A DNA stretch of 64,000 nt from Chitinophaga sp. Cy-1792. GTDB lineage: Bacteria; Bacteroidota; Bacteroidia; Chitinophagales; Chitinophagaceae. The stretch is from positions 1,131,224 through 1,195,223 of the forward strand of contig NZ_VWWO01000003.1 in the NCBI RefSeq assembly GCF_011752935.1, given 5' to 3'. The notes beneath the pieces are model-generated. The model was not told the origin of the DNA and made no database searches. It saw only the letters and a list, made by a program, of their open reading frames with translations. Positions 15,921 to 25,293 of this stretch are shown here, piece after piece. The translations under genes and the position numbers were made by a program. The first letter of the stretch is position 1; each line of letters begins with the position of its first letter.

Positions 15921-16334
15921 ATGTATCCAGCGGAATTAGTATTGCCAAGAAAGGCCGAACTGACCGACAATGGTTTTGAGGAAATGGTCACTAAAGCTCA
16001 GGTAGATGACACACTGAAGAAAGAAGGTACAACACTGGTAGTTATAAATTCAGTTTGCGGCTGTTCTGCAGGTACTGCCCGTCCGGGTGCCCTGATGGCG
16101 GTTGCACATAGCGAAAAGAAACCAGACAGACTCACAACCAGCTTTGCAGGTTTTGACCTGGAAGCAGTACAGGCCGTTCGTGAGCACCTGCTGCCTTATC
16201 CTCCGTCTTCTCCGGCTATCGCACTGTTTAAAGACGGTCAGCTGGTTCACTTCATCGAACGTCATATGATTGAAGGACGCTCCGCGCAGATGATCGCTGC
16301 TAACCTGATTGACGCATTCGAACAATATTGCTAA
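15921..16334 (+). CDS. BrxA/BrxB family bacilliredoxin
   Basis: Thioredoxin-fold protein of 137 residues (formerly DUF1094, YphP/YqiW). It carries the CGC active site in INSVCGCSAGTARPG and the family C-terminus VHFIERHMIEGRSAQMIAANL. In Firmicutes these proteins remove bacillithiol from mixed disulfides; whether this organism makes bacillithiol cannot be judged from the window. Cytoplasmic. Own promoter; lgt follows 125 bp downstream on the same strand. Confidence 0.92.
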   Translation: MYPAELVLPRKAELTDNGFEEMVTKAQVDDTLKKEGTTLVVINSVCGCSAGTARPGALMAVAHSEKKPDRLTTSFAGFDLEAVQAVREHLLPYPPSSPAIALFKDGQLVHFIERHMIEGRSAQMIAANLIDAFEQYC

Positions 16335-16459
16335 CTTTTATTTAAGCAATTTGAATTTCTAAATTCAAACTTGTATCGTATTTTGGTGGTTTGATTTTCC
16401 TTATAGACTAATTCGGCTTTGTTCATAGGAAAGTTCAGATCACCAATTTTTTTTCGGCT

Positions 16460-17761
16460 ATGTATCCTAATTTATATTACGCTTTTAAAGACCTGTTAGG
16501 CCTGGAAATCCCTTTCCTTAAACTGTTTCAGACTTTTGGATTCTTCGTTGCCATTGCTTTTCTCGCTGCTGCCTATGTGCTTACCCAGGAGTTGAAACGC
16601 CGTGAAAAATTAGGCTGGATGCAGGGAGTACAGGAAAAAGTATTGATCGGCCAGCCTGTTACCAACGCTGAAATTATTGTCAATGGCCTTGTAGGATTCC
16701 TCCTCGGACTGAAAATCGTTGGCCTGATGTTGAACTGGGATAATGCCATGCAGGACTTCCAGGGATATATGATGTCGATGCAGGGAAGTATGGCGGCAGG
16801 TATCATTGGCCTGATCCTTTTTGCAGGATACAAAATCTACAGACGTCAGCAAACGCTTAAAAATACACAACGCAAGGAAGAGATCGTAACCATCATGCCG
16901 CATCAGCGTGTGCCGGATTTCACGGTAATGGCTGCTGTTGCGGGACTCATCGGTGCCAAAATTTTCCATAACCTGGAAAACTGGAACGATTTCGTGGCAG
17001 ATCCAATAGGCGCACTGCTTTCCTTTAGCGGACTTACTTTCTACGGTGGTCTCATCGTAGCAGCGATCGTTATCATCAACTACGCCAAAAAGAAAAAAAT
17101 CAATATCCGTCAACTGATCGACAGCGCTGCTCCGGCACTCATGCTCGCATACGGTATCGGAAGAATGGGCTGCCATTTCGCTGGCGACGGCGACTGGGGT
17201 ATTTACAACTCTGCCTACGCTACCGATAACATGGGTAAAGTAGTGAAAGTGGCCCCTGCACAGTTTGCAGAAGAAGTACAGAAAAACGCTAACTTCTTCG
17301 TTCCGCAATATGGCAGTATTGAAAATATTCCGCACGCTGCCTTTGAAAAACCAGCAGCATTAGGGTTCATGCCAGACTGGTTCTTTGCCTATGGCTACCC
17401 GCACAACGTAGTTAAAGAAGGTGTTCAGATGGCTAACTGTGATGGTCAGTACTGTAAGGTATTGCCTATAGCCGTATATCCTACTCCGTTATATGAAATA
17501 ATAGCCTGCATAGGACTCTTCCTGGTATTATGGGCTATCCGTAAACGTGTCACCGTTCCTGGTGTTATCTTCGGTATATATCTTGTACTGAATGGCGTTG
17601 AGCGGTTTTTTATCGAGAAGATCAGGGTAAATACCAAGTACAATATTTTTGGATTTCATCCGACACAGGCAGAGATTATTTCTGCACTGATGGTGATAGG
17701 TGGATTGGCGTTAATATGGTATTGCAACAAGACTAAACGCACTGAAACCGCGGCTTCCTGA
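16460..17761 (+). CDS. lgt: Prolipoprotein diacylglyceryl transferase
   Basis: Inner-membrane enzyme that adds diacylglycerol to the lipobox Cys of prelipoproteins. At 433 residues it is longer than the ~270-residue E. coli protein. The signature segment reads YGIGRMGCHFAGDGDWG, the Bacteroidetes version of the Lgt motif, and later PTPLYEIIACIG and NGVERFFIEKIRVN match the C-terminal conserved region. The added length lies in the N-terminal third (extra helices and a polar linker near KNTQRKEEIV) and in a loop of about 90 residues after the signature. The window encodes many lipoproteins. The hemerythrin gene follows after 11 bp. Confidence 0.88.
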   Translation: MYPNLYYAFKDLLGLEIPFLKLFQTFGFFVAIAFLAAAYVLTQELKRREKLGWMQGVQEKVLIGQPVTNAEIIVNGLVGFLLGLKIVGLMLNWDNAMQDFQGYMMSMQGSMAAGIIGLILFAGYKIYRRQQTLKNTQRKEEIVTIMPHQRVPDFTVMAAVAGLIGAKIFHNLENWNDFVADPIGALLSFSGLTFYGGLIVAAIVIINYAKKKKINIRQLIDSAAPALMLAYGIGRMGCHFAGDGDWGIYNSAYATDNMGKVVKVAPAQFAEEVQKNANFFVPQYGSIENIPHAAFEKPAALGFMPDWFFAYGYPHNVVKEGVQMANCDGQYCKVLPIAVYPTPLYEIIACIGLFLVLWAIRKRVTVPGVIFGIYLVLNGVERFFIEKIRVNTKYNIFGFHPTQAEIISALMVIGGLALIWYCNKTKRTETAAS

Positions 17762-17772
17762 TAGATATAATT

Positions 17773-18198
17773 ATGCAGAGACATTCCACTTTAGTGCCCC
17801 TGTCACACGAGCACAAGCGTCTTTTATTTGTGTGCCGCTATCTGAAAAAAGATGCGGCACCTTATGAGGGCTTTCCTTTAGAAACACAAGCAAAATTTGA
17901 ATATGCAGTACGTATTTTCCAGGAGGTAATGGTGCCGCATATCCAGAAAGAAGACCACCTCTTTGAGAAATGTACAGGGCTGAACCCCGCTGTGGATGCA
18001 GCTATTGTCGAATTGCAGGCCGAACACCGCACTATTTCCAGGATCTATACCATGCTCTCAGAAAGTGATAACCTGGATGAGGATATGGACTTACTGGCCA
18101 GAAGCCTGGAAGCACATATCCGTAAAGAAGAACGTAACTTTTTCGAGTTACTGCAACAGGAACTTCCACAAGTCCTTGATAGTATGCGGTTGGAATAA
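17773..18198 (+). CDS. Hemerythrin HHE domain protein
   Basis: Cytoplasmic four-helix protein of 141 residues that probably binds a di-iron site and senses or carries O2/NO or repairs Fe centres. The His/Glu ligand pattern is visible: SHEHKRLLFVC, VMVPHIQKEDHLFEKC, ELQAEHRTISRIY and LEAHIRKEERNFFELL. It begins 11 bp after lgt, so the two are likely co-transcribed although no functional link is known. The exact role is not readable from sequence. Confidence 0.85.
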   Translation: MQRHSTLVPLSHEHKRLLFVCRYLKKDAAPYEGFPLETQAKFEYAVRIFQEVMVPHIQKEDHLFEKCTGLNPAVDAAIVELQAEHRTISRIYTMLSESDNLDEDMDLLARSLEAHIRKEERNFFELLQQELPQVLDSMRLE

Positions 18199-18241
18199 TG
18201 CCGCCTATTTTCTATCTTGTTTATCCATAACCGGATGAACA

Positions 18242-19747
18242 ATGAAGATAAATCTACAAAAGAGTAAGTATGTCTTACTTCTTATCCTATTGCCATTAGT
18301 GGGCTTCTCCCAGGGAAGTAAAAAGAATACCCGTAAACCAAATATCATTTATATATATGCAGATGATTTGGGTTATGGAGAATTAGGTTGCTATGGCCAG
18401 ACAAAAATCAAAACCCCGCATCTGGATGAGCTCGCCCGTCAGGGGATGAGGTTTACACAACATTATACAAGTACGCCAGTATGTGCACCTGCCAGGTGTA
18501 TGCTGATGACCGGACGCCATGGAGGTCATTCCTATATCAGGGGCAACTATGAGTTAGGTGGCTTTGCAGACAGCACAGAAGGTGGTCAGATGCCGCTGCC
18601 GGAAAATACCATGACGATACCCAGGATGATGAAGGAAGCTGGTTATGCTACCGGAGCCGTCGGCAAGTGGGGGCTGGGGATGCCACAAAATACCGGTAGT
18701 CCGGTAAGCCAGGGATTTGATTACTTCTACGGATATATGGACCAGAAGCAGGCCCATAATTTCTACCCCACCCATCTTTGGGAAAATGAACGTTGGGATA
18801 CCCTTGATAATCCTTACATCTATGTACACCAGGCGTTGAAGCCCGATGAAAATGATCCTGCAGCTTTTGCCAGATTCACCGGCAAAACCTATAGCATGGA
18901 CAAAATGGGTGAAAAAGCGGTAGCATTTATCCGTGAACATAAAAACGAGCCTTTCTTCCTTTACCTGCCCTTCACCGGCCCGCATGTTTCATTGCAGGCA
19001 CCGGATTCAGCTGTAAATGCCTATAAAGATAAATTCAATGACAAGCCTTATCGCGGAGAAAGAGGTTATGCTTCTACTTTGTACCCAAGGGCTACCTATG
19101 CTGCCATGATTACCTATCTGGATTCCCAGGTAGGAAAGGTTTGGGAGCTGGTGAAGCAACTCGGCCTGGAAGACAATACCATTATTATGTTTTCCAGTGA
19201 TAATGGTGCTACTTTTTCTGCCGGCGGCGCTGATGTGGAGTATTTCAATAGTAATGGCGGATTACGCGGTGCGAAACAGGACCTTTACGAAGGTGGTATC
19301 AGAGAGCCGTTTATCGCCTACTGGCGTGGACACATTCCATCAGGTGCTACAAATGATATGATTTCAGTGCAGTATGATATGATGGCCACTTTTGCTGATT
19401 TTGCCGGTATTAAGGCGCCAAAAAATGATGGTGTTTCGCTGGTGCCTACCTTAACCGGAAATACTGCCAAACAGCAACAGCATCCATACCTGTATTTCGA
19501 ATTTCCGGAAAAAGGTGGCCAGGTAGCCATCATAATGGGTGACTGGAAAGGAGTGAAAAGTAACATGAAGAAGAACAAATACGCTGCATGGGAGATATAT
19601 AACCTGAAGAACGACCGCAGTGAAACTAAAGATCTGGCCGCTGCTCATCCGGAGTTGGCGAAGCAGTTCGAAAGTATTCTTAAAAAAGAACATCGCGACA
19701 GTCACCTGGCAGAGTGGGAATTTATCGATTCCAGGATGACTAAATAA
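18242..19747 (+). CDS. Secreted sulfatase (arylsulfatase-like, S1 family)
   Basis: Exported formylglycine sulfatase of 501 residues. A signal peptide (KYVLLLILLPLVGFS, QG) is followed by the metal-binding PNIIYIYADDLGYGE. The modification motif C-x-P-x-R is complete as CAPAR with Cys81, followed by MLMTGRHGGH; a later metal/phosphate-type motif is FSSDNGATFS. It therefore needs a formylglycine-generating enzyme, not present here. The architecture suits carbohydrate or aryl sulfates, but there are no glycoside hydrolase or SusCD genes beside it, so the substrate is open. A terminator follows. Confidence 0.92.
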   Translation: MKINLQKSKYVLLLILLPLVGFSQGSKKNTRKPNIIYIYADDLGYGELGCYGQTKIKTPHLDELARQGMRFTQHYTSTPVCAPARCMLMTGRHGGHSYIRGNYELGGFADSTEGGQMPLPENTMTIPRMMKEAGYATGAVGKWGLGMPQNTGSPVSQGFDYFYGYMDQKQAHNFYPTHLWENERWDTLDNPYIYVHQALKPDENDPAAFARFTGKTYSMDKMGEKAVAFIREHKNEPFFLYLPFTGPHVSLQAPDSAVNAYKDKFNDKPYRGERGYASTLYPRATYAAMITYLDSQVGKVWELVKQLGLEDNTIIMFSSDNGATFSAGGADVEYFNSNGGLRGAKQDLYEGGIREPFIAYWRGHIPSGATNDMISVQYDMMATFADFAGIKAPKNDGVSLVPTLTGNTAKQQQHPYLYFEFPEKGGQVAIIMGDWKGVKSNMKKNKYAAWEIYNLKNDRSETKDLAAAHPELAKQFESILKKEHRDSHLAEWEFIDSRMTK

Positions 19748-19770
19748 TATTAAAATTGGTTTTTACATTT

Positions 19771-19815
19771 AGGAGGCTGACAAGGAAAGATTATGGTCAG
19801 TCTCCTATTTGTTTT
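19771..19815 (+). terminator. Terminator of the sulfatase gene
   Basis: AGGAGGCTGAC (19771-19781) pairs with GTCAGTCTCCT (19796-19806; one G-U), followed by ATTTGTTTT. Confidence 0.7.
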
Positions 19816-20031
19816 AAGGGCCTAAACGCCTTACTACGCAGGATATTACGATACCCCCTATATATAGAAATGAGCCTTTAGTGCTATTTTTTCCGTTGTG
19901 AAATTATCTACCTTCATTGTACTATATATGCTAACTAGTCCAAAAATTTTTGCCATCTCCCTGAATAACCCCACTATTTATTCCATTCATCTATACTGCT
20001 AATCCGCTTTTTTTATGCCAAATACTTCTGT

Positions 20032-20970
20032 ATGGAAAGACTCGTTCGGGTTTTCTGCTTTGTTTTCTTTTTAACTGTAGCACTATTTTCAAATGTAACT
20101 GCCTCAAAATTGCCGGAGGATAATCTCAACAGGTATGAGTTACCTGGGCGAACGGACTCCATTATGTCTTCTTTTTCGTGGATTACAGGTCAGCAGCAGT
20201 TGCCGGAAGGTATGGCGCTGGCTATTCCCAAAGGATTCCGGTTGTTGTCGCAGCAGGATAGTTATACCCTGCTGACTGAATTATGGCATAATGATGTTCA
20301 TCCCGGGCTGATTGGTGTCATGCTTCCGGAGCATGTGAGTCCTATGGATGCAGCTGTATGGGGAGTTACAATATATTATGAGTCAACAGGATACCAGAGT
20401 GAAAGGGAGCTGCTGGGTATTAATTATGATAAATTATTACGGGAGCGGAGGTTGGAACGCTACAGAAAACTAAGCAAATCTGAGGATTATGCCGTTGTTG
20501 CTCAATCTGGTGTTGAGTGGGCCGGACGCCCTTATTATGATTCGGAGAAGCATGTTTTGTATTGGCCCTGGCTTTATAAGAATGATGTTGCCGATAGGGG
20601 TATTTTGAATTATGAGGTTCGGTTTATGACCCATAAAGGGCAGGTTTGTTTCAATATTTTCGGCGATGGCCGTCAGCTGTCGCAGATTTTCGCCCAGGTG
20701 CCAGTGCTGGTGAACAGTGTGAAATACAATCCACGTATGGCAAAAGGCGCCTTTAATCTCCAGGCGAATCGTGTGGCTGCCTTCATGCCGGCTTCTTCTC
20801 AGTTTGATTTTACGCACCTTATTGAAGTACTGATGAATTGCTGGTTGTTTGTGGTGGTTTTCGGTATGTTGGTACTCTTTGTATATGGTATGCAATACCT
20901 TCATCGCGACCGTAAGCCAGTGAAACATTTATCCCGTCACCTGATTCGTATTGATGAGAGCCTGAATTAA
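20032..20970 (+). CDS. DUF2167 family membrane-anchored protein
   Basis: Exported protein of 312 residues with an N-terminal signal sequence and one C-terminal membrane helix (about residues 268-288, WLFVVVFGMLVLFVYGM). The middle follows the DUF2167 pattern: LPEGMALAIPKGFRLLS, then WGVTIYYESTGY, then VEWAGRPYYDSEKHVLYWPW and ILNYEVRFMTHKGQV. The bulk of the domain should face the periplasm. Function of the family is unknown. Monocistronic with a terminator at 21057. Confidence 0.8.
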   Translation: MERLVRVFCFVFFLTVALFSNVTASKLPEDNLNRYELPGRTDSIMSSFSWITGQQQLPEGMALAIPKGFRLLSQQDSYTLLTELWHNDVHPGLIGVMLPEHVSPMDAAVWGVTIYYESTGYQSERELLGINYDKLLRERRLERYRKLSKSEDYAVVAQSGVEWAGRPYYDSEKHVLYWPWLYKNDVADRGILNYEVRFMTHKGQVCFNIFGDGRQLSQIFAQVPVLVNSVKYNPRMAKGAFNLQANRVAAFMPASSQFDFTHLIEVLMNCWLFVVVFGMLVLFVYGMQYLHRDRKPVKHLSRHLIRIDESLN

Positions 20971-21056
20971 TTCCATCTATATAGTAAATTTTTAATATTC
21001 CGGAGATTACAGCCGGCTATTCCCTCTACCTATATATTATATATAATGACCTATGC

Positions 21057-21090
21057 GCGCCAATAAATCACCATTATTGGCGCTTTTTGT
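21057..21090 (+). terminator. Terminator of the DUF2167 gene
   Basis: GCGCCAATAA (21057-21066) pairs perfectly with TTATTGGCGC (21074-21083), followed by TTTTTGTT. Confidence 0.85.
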
Positions 21091-21220
21091 TCCTATAGGG
21101 TCAATGTCGACAAACGCTACCTTTTCTTTCTACTTTATGAAACATCCTTGATTTATAGTCGTCTTTAGGATGATTTGAGCAACTTTACCGATCATCACAA
21201 CCTAATTGCCGCTTGTGTAT

Positions 21221-21304
21221 AATTAAGAACTATGTATTGCATAATACCTACTTTTACATTGTAGTTGTTAAGCTACTGTAGTGGTTAAACCAAGGTTCTT
21301 AATT
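21221..21304 (+). repeat. Inverted repeat in the leader of the outer-membrane protein gene
   Basis: The 380-bp gap 20971-21349 holds the terminator above and this pair: AATTAAGAAC (21221-21230) and GTTCTTAATT (21295-21304), perfect 10-bp arms 64 nt apart, with a smaller GTAG/CTAC pairing inside. It ends 45 bp before the ATG at 21350. It could form a leader structure or bind a regulator. Confidence 0.4.
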
Positions 21305-21349
21305 GCTATCAAGTACTGAAATCTAAAAAACCAAAAAAACCGCCCTTTT

Positions 21350-23830
21350 ATGAAAGCAACGATTAAAGCGTTTATGATAACTTCCAGTTTGATAGGCGCT
21401 GCTTTTAGCTCTCAGGCTCAAACAAATCCCCAGAAAGTATCTGGTCTGGTAAACCAGGCCGACAACAAACCTGTAGAATTCGCGACTGTAACAATATTAA
21501 AAGCATCAGACTCCTCCCTGGTTAAAGGCGCTGTAGCAGATATAGCCGGTAAATATGAATTTGAAAGCGTAAAGCAGGGGAAATATATCATAGCAGCCAC
21601 CTTTGTTGGCATGAACAAAGTATACAGCAACAGCTTTGAAGTGAAAAATGCATCGGTAGCGATGCCATCCATCACGCTGGTTGCCAATACCAAAAGTCTG
21701 AAAGCAGTGGATGTAACTGCACGCAGGCCTTTTATCGAACAGAAAGTTGACAAACTGGTTGTCAACGTAGAAAGCAGCATTGCCACTTCCGGTGGTACCG
21801 CCCTCGAAGCACTTGAAAAATCACCTAACCTGACAGTAGACAAAGATGGCAACATCTCTATGAAGGGAAAAAGTGGTGTGCTGATCCTCATAGATGGTAA
21901 ACAAACCAGCATGTCGGCACAGGACATCGCGGAGCTGCTGAGAAGCATGCCGGCCACCAACCTGGACCAGATCGAGCTGATGTCCAACCCATCTTCCAAA
22001 TACGATGCTGCAGGAAATGCGGGTATCATCAACCTGAAACTGAAAAAGAACACCAACTTCGGTACAAATGGTAGTGTAAACCTGGGCGTTGCGCAGGGGG
22101 TAAGACCACGATACAACGCCGGTCTGAACCTGAACAACCGTTCCGCCAAAGTGAATGTATTCGGTTCCTATAACTTCAGCCACCGTGAGCAGCAGTCTGA
22201 TCTCTATATTTACCGCAGCATCAAAGATGTTAAAGGTACGCAGATCTTTGACCAGACAGGTTTTAACCACCAGCGTAGCGATTACAACGGCGGAAAAGTG
22301 GGGGTAGATTATTCCATTAACAAAAGAAACACCATCGGTGTGATGGTGGACCTGGCTATGCGTGAAGCAGACAGGCCAAACATCGGCAAAACTAAAATCG
22401 GATATGCCGGCCTGGTGGATTCTATTTTGAATACCAACTCTGCAAACACTGATTCCTGGAAAAGAGGCGCCTATAATATTAACTACCGTGGTATCCTGGA
22501 TTCGACCGGTAAGGAATTAAACATCGACCTGGATTATGCTAAAAATACCGACAGGGCAAATTCGTTCATTACTGCACTGACAAATGATCCGGCAAGCCAG
22601 AAAGTGTTCAATTCTGATACTTCCCGTAACCTCCAGCCATCTACCATTACTATCAGAACAGGCAAAATTGACTATTCCCAGCCATTTACCAAACAGGGCA
22701 AACTGGAGCTGGGCGCCAAAGTAAGTTTTGTTACCAGCGACAACGACGCGCGTTTCGATTCTCTCCGTATCGCCAACTGGATTCCTGATACCTCCCGCTC
22801 CAATCATTTTATCTATAAAGAGAATGTGAATGCAGCATATGTGAACTTCAACAAACAGTACAAGGCATTCCAGGTGCAGGTGGGCTTACGTGCAGAACAG
22901 ACAAATGTTACCGGTGAATCATCTTCTCTGAAAAAATCACAGGAAGGCGTGGTAAAAAATGATACCTCTTACTTCAACCTGTTCCCTAGCGCTGCCATCA
23001 GCTATAAAGCAGATAAGAACAATACCTTTGGCGTAACCTACAGTCGCAGGATCCAGCGCCCGAGCTATGAAGACTTAAATCCGTTCGAATTCTACCTGGA
23101 CCGCTATACCATGGTATCCGGTAACCCTTACCTGAGACCACAATATTCCAACAATTTTGAACTGTCCCATACTTTCAAACAATTCCTGATCACGACATTA
23201 GGCTACTCTCATACAAAAGATAACCTGATGCGTATCCTGGAAGCAGAGAAAGACCCGGCCACCGGCGACACTACGATCGTTCGCTATAAATATATGAACG
23301 TAGCGAAATCTGATAAGGTAAACCTGAGTATTTCTGCTCCGCTGCCGATTACAAAATGGTGGAACAGCTTTACTACCATGTCATTTAACTATAATGTAGT
23401 ACAGGCAAATGTTAATGATAACACGGTTAAACTGGATGCCTTCAGCTACTTCGGACGTACCCAGCAGACATTCACCATCAGTAAAAACACCACTGCAGAG
23501 TTAGTATTTATGTACATCTCTCCGCAGATTACCGATAACGAGTTATTCAAAATGAAATCTATGATGAGCGTGGATCTGGGCTTACAGCAGAAAGTATTGA
23601 ATGGCAAAGGAACATTGAAACTGAATGTGACAGATATCTTCAAAACCATGTATGCCAGAGGAGAATTTTCAAATGTTGGTATGACCACTAACCTGAGAAG
23701 TTACTGGGATGCGCAGCAGGCAAGACTTAGCTTCGCTTACCGTTTTGGAAACTCAAATGTTAAAGCTGCCCGTGCCCGCCAGACAGGTTTGACAGATGAG
23801 CAGGGAAGAGTGAAGAACGGAGGAAATTGA
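21350..23830 (+). CDS. Outer-membrane beta-barrel protein with CarboxypepD-like N-terminal domain
   Basis: Outer-membrane protein of 826 residues. After a signal peptide (MITSSLIGAAFSSQAQT) comes a carboxypeptidase-regulatory-like domain (VSGLVNQADNKPVEFATVTILKA) and a plug-like region (GGTALEALEKSPNLTVDKDG, VLILIDGKQTSMSAQDIAELLRSMPA, YDAAGNAGIINLKLKK). The rest is a barrel of the outer_membrane_beta-barrel_3 (PF14905) kind, with GVTYSRRIQRPSYEDLNPFEFYLD. No TonB box is obvious and no SusD partner is adjacent, so transport substrate is unknown. It ends with a basic tail (RARQTGLTDEQGRVKNGGN). Single gene with a structured leader and a terminator. Confidence 0.88.
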   Translation: MKATIKAFMITSSLIGAAFSSQAQTNPQKVSGLVNQADNKPVEFATVTILKASDSSLVKGAVADIAGKYEFESVKQGKYIIAATFVGMNKVYSNSFEVKNASVAMPSITLVANTKSLKAVDVTARRPFIEQKVDKLVVNVESSIATSGGTALEALEKSPNLTVDKDGNISMKGKSGVLILIDGKQTSMSAQDIAELLRSMPATNLDQIELMSNPSSKYDAAGNAGIINLKLKKNTNFGTNGSVNLGVAQGVRPRYNAGLNLNNRSAKVNVFGSYNFSHREQQSDLYIYRSIKDVKGTQIFDQTGFNHQRSDYNGGKVGVDYSINKRNTIGVMVDLAMREADRPNIGKTKIGYAGLVDSILNTNSANTDSWKRGAYNINYRGILDSTGKELNIDLDYAKNTDRANSFITALTNDPASQKVFNSDTSRNLQPSTITIRTGKIDYSQPFTKQGKLELGAKVSFVTSDNDARFDSLRIANWIPDTSRSNHFIYKENVNAAYVNFNKQYKAFQVQVGLRAEQTNVTGESSSLKKSQEGVVKNDTSYFNLFPSAAISYKADKNNTFGVTYSRRIQRPSYEDLNPFEFYLDRYTMVSGNPYLRPQYSNNFELSHTFKQFLITTLGYSHTKDNLMRILEAEKDPATGDTTIVRYKYMNVAKSDKVNLSISAPLPITKWWNSFTTMSFNYNVVQANVNDNTVKLDAFSYFGRTQQTFTISKNTTAELVFMYISPQITDNELFKMKSMMSVDLGLQQKVLNGKGTLKLNVTDIFKTMYARGEFSNVGMTTNLRSYWDAQQARLSFAYRFGNSNVKAARARQTGLTDEQGRVKNGGN

Positions 23831-23899
23831 TAGCATAAGTTACTGATAAGTTATTACCGCGACCAAAGAGGGTTTTTTAGGTATATAAAAGGAAGAAGA

Positions 23900-23932
23900 A
23901 AGCGCGGTTCCGGATTTGGGCCGCGTTTTTTT
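23900..23932 (+). terminator. Terminator of the beta-barrel protein gene
   Basis: AAGCGCGG (23900-23907) pairs with CCGCGTTT (23921-23928; one G-U) and runs into TTTTTTT. Confidence 0.75.
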
Positions 23933-24078
23933 CATTTCGTCACATAAAACGGGTATTTGGTGGAATTTCTGACAGGCAAAGACAGACTGATAGTATTTTT
24001 AGAAAAATTTTTTAGGGGGATATTTTTTCGTTAGATATCTACCCAGGTAGCTGATAATCAATCATAACGACACAAATT

Positions 24079-24136
24079 ACGTGCTTCAGGAAGCCCTGGA
24101 TTAAGCCCTTCTTTCCCTGTATTTTTTAAAGCACGT
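24079..24136 (+). repeat. Inverted repeat in the ECF sigma leader
   Basis: The 336-bp gap 23831-24166 holds the terminator above and ACGTGCTT (24079-24086) with AAGCACGT (24129-24136), 42 nt apart, ending 30 bp before the sigma ATG. No perfect TAnnTTTG was found here, so the promoter may be of another class, perhaps recognised by the ECF factor itself. Confidence 0.35.
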
Positions 24137-24166
24137 GCAACCTTTCATACAATCATTGTCTTTATA

Positions 24167-24733
24167 ATGAAAGCATCAGAAAACAACTTGAATCAGACGT
24201 TATTAGCCGAGAATGTAGTAGACCGCTGCAAGAAGGGAGATGTTCGCGCATTCCGCGAGCTCTACGATGCGTATTCTGCAGCCATGTATAATATTTGTGT
24301 ACGTATGACCAATCACGGAAGTGATGCGGAAGATATATTACAGGAAGCATTTATACAGGTTTACCGCAGTATTGGCAAGCTGGAGAGAGGTGCCAGCCTT
24401 AGCGCCTGGATAAAGCGTATTGTTGTAAATCATTGTCTTAATTACCTTCGCAAAAAGAAAGTCTACTTCGAAGAGGTAGATAATGTGGAGGTAAGAGAAG
24501 AGGCCGGGGTGGATGAATCCCAGTTTTCCTGGACAGTGGGTGCCATAAAAGCGGCCATTACTACATTACCAACAGGTTATCGTACGGTGCTTAACCTTTA
24601 TCTCTTTGAAGAATATTCCCACAAGGAAATTGCAGAAATGCTGGGGATATCCGAATCTACTGCCAAAACACAGTATATGCGGGCAAAAGAAAAGGTAAGA
24701 CAGATTGTGAATCAGCAAAACATCATGAATTAA
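24167..24733 (+). CDS. ECF-type RNA polymerase sigma factor
   Basis: Alternative sigma-70 factor of 188 residues. Region 2 reads FRELYDAYSAAMYNICVRMTN, GSDAEDILQEAFIQVYRSI and LSAWIKRIVVNHCLNYLRKKK. Region 4 reads LPTGYRTVLNLYLFEEYSHKEIAEMLGISESTAKTQYMRAKEKV. There is no region 1 or 3, as expected for ECF factors. Its stop overlaps the next start (TAATG at 24731-24735), so it is translationally coupled to a probable membrane anti-sigma factor. It heads a four-gene unit whose last two genes encode exported beta-rich proteins. Confidence 0.95.
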   Translation: MKASENNLNQTLLAENVVDRCKKGDVRAFRELYDAYSAAMYNICVRMTNHGSDAEDILQEAFIQVYRSIGKLERGASLSAWIKRIVVNHCLNYLRKKKVYFEEVDNVEVREEAGVDESQFSWTVGAIKAAITTLPTGYRTVLNLYLFEEYSHKEIAEMLGISESTAKTQYMRAKEKVRQIVNQQNIMN

Positions 24734-25293
24734 TGTCTGATAATTTTGAAAGGTTTATTCAACAAAACAGGGCAGCATTTGAGCAGCCTGGTCCATCTTC
24801 CAGGGTTTGGGAGGCGATGGAGAAAGAGTTGGGGCAGCAGCAGTCGAAAGGCCGGGTAGTCAGGATGTTGTCTAAAAACTGGTTTAAAGCAGCCGTGATA
24901 GCAGTCCTTTTAATCAACGCAGGGGTGTTGTTTCTGTTTATCAAACACCGCCAGCAAACGAATAGCAACGTAGCAGTTATGTTTCCTGAAATGCAGGAAG
25001 CCCAGATATATTATTCTTCCAGAATTGAGGCCAGATTAGACTCTATCAGATCATATCCGGCAGCAGAACTGGGACTTGACAGTACATCAAGAAAAGAGCT
25101 TGAGCTAAAAAACGATACCTATAAAATGCTTGAGAAAGAGCTGAAAAATAACCCCGGTAATGAAAGAATCCGCGCGGCCATTATCAGGTATTATCAGCTG
25201 AAATTAGATCTCCTGGATAAAATCCTGGAAGACCTGCAGGAAAGACATGCAGCTCCAGGTGAATTAAAAAAACGATATGAAGAGAAAATTTAA
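24733..25293 (+). CDS. Probable membrane-bound anti-sigma factor
   Basis: Protein of 186 residues with one membrane helix at about residues 50-70 (FKAAVIAVLLINAGVLFLFI). The ~48-residue cytoplasmic N-terminus (FERFIQQNRAAFEQPGPSSRVWEAMEKEL) and the helical extracytoplasmic part (MLEKELKNNPGNERIRAAIIRYYQLKLDLLDKIL) resemble Bacteroidetes proteins encoded right after ECF sigma genes. No classical zinc anti-sigma motif is present, so the anti-sigma role rests on position and topology. The start overlaps the sigma stop by one base, and the end overlaps the next gene by 17 bp. Confidence 0.65.
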   Translation: MSDNFERFIQQNRAAFEQPGPSSRVWEAMEKELGQQQSKGRVVRMLSKNWFKAAVIAVLLINAGVLFLFIKHRQQTNSNVAVMFPEMQEAQIYYSSRIEARLDSIRSYPAAELGLDSTSRKELELKNDTYKMLEKELKNNPGNERIRAAIIRYYQLKLDLLDKILEDLQERHAAPGELKKRYEEKI

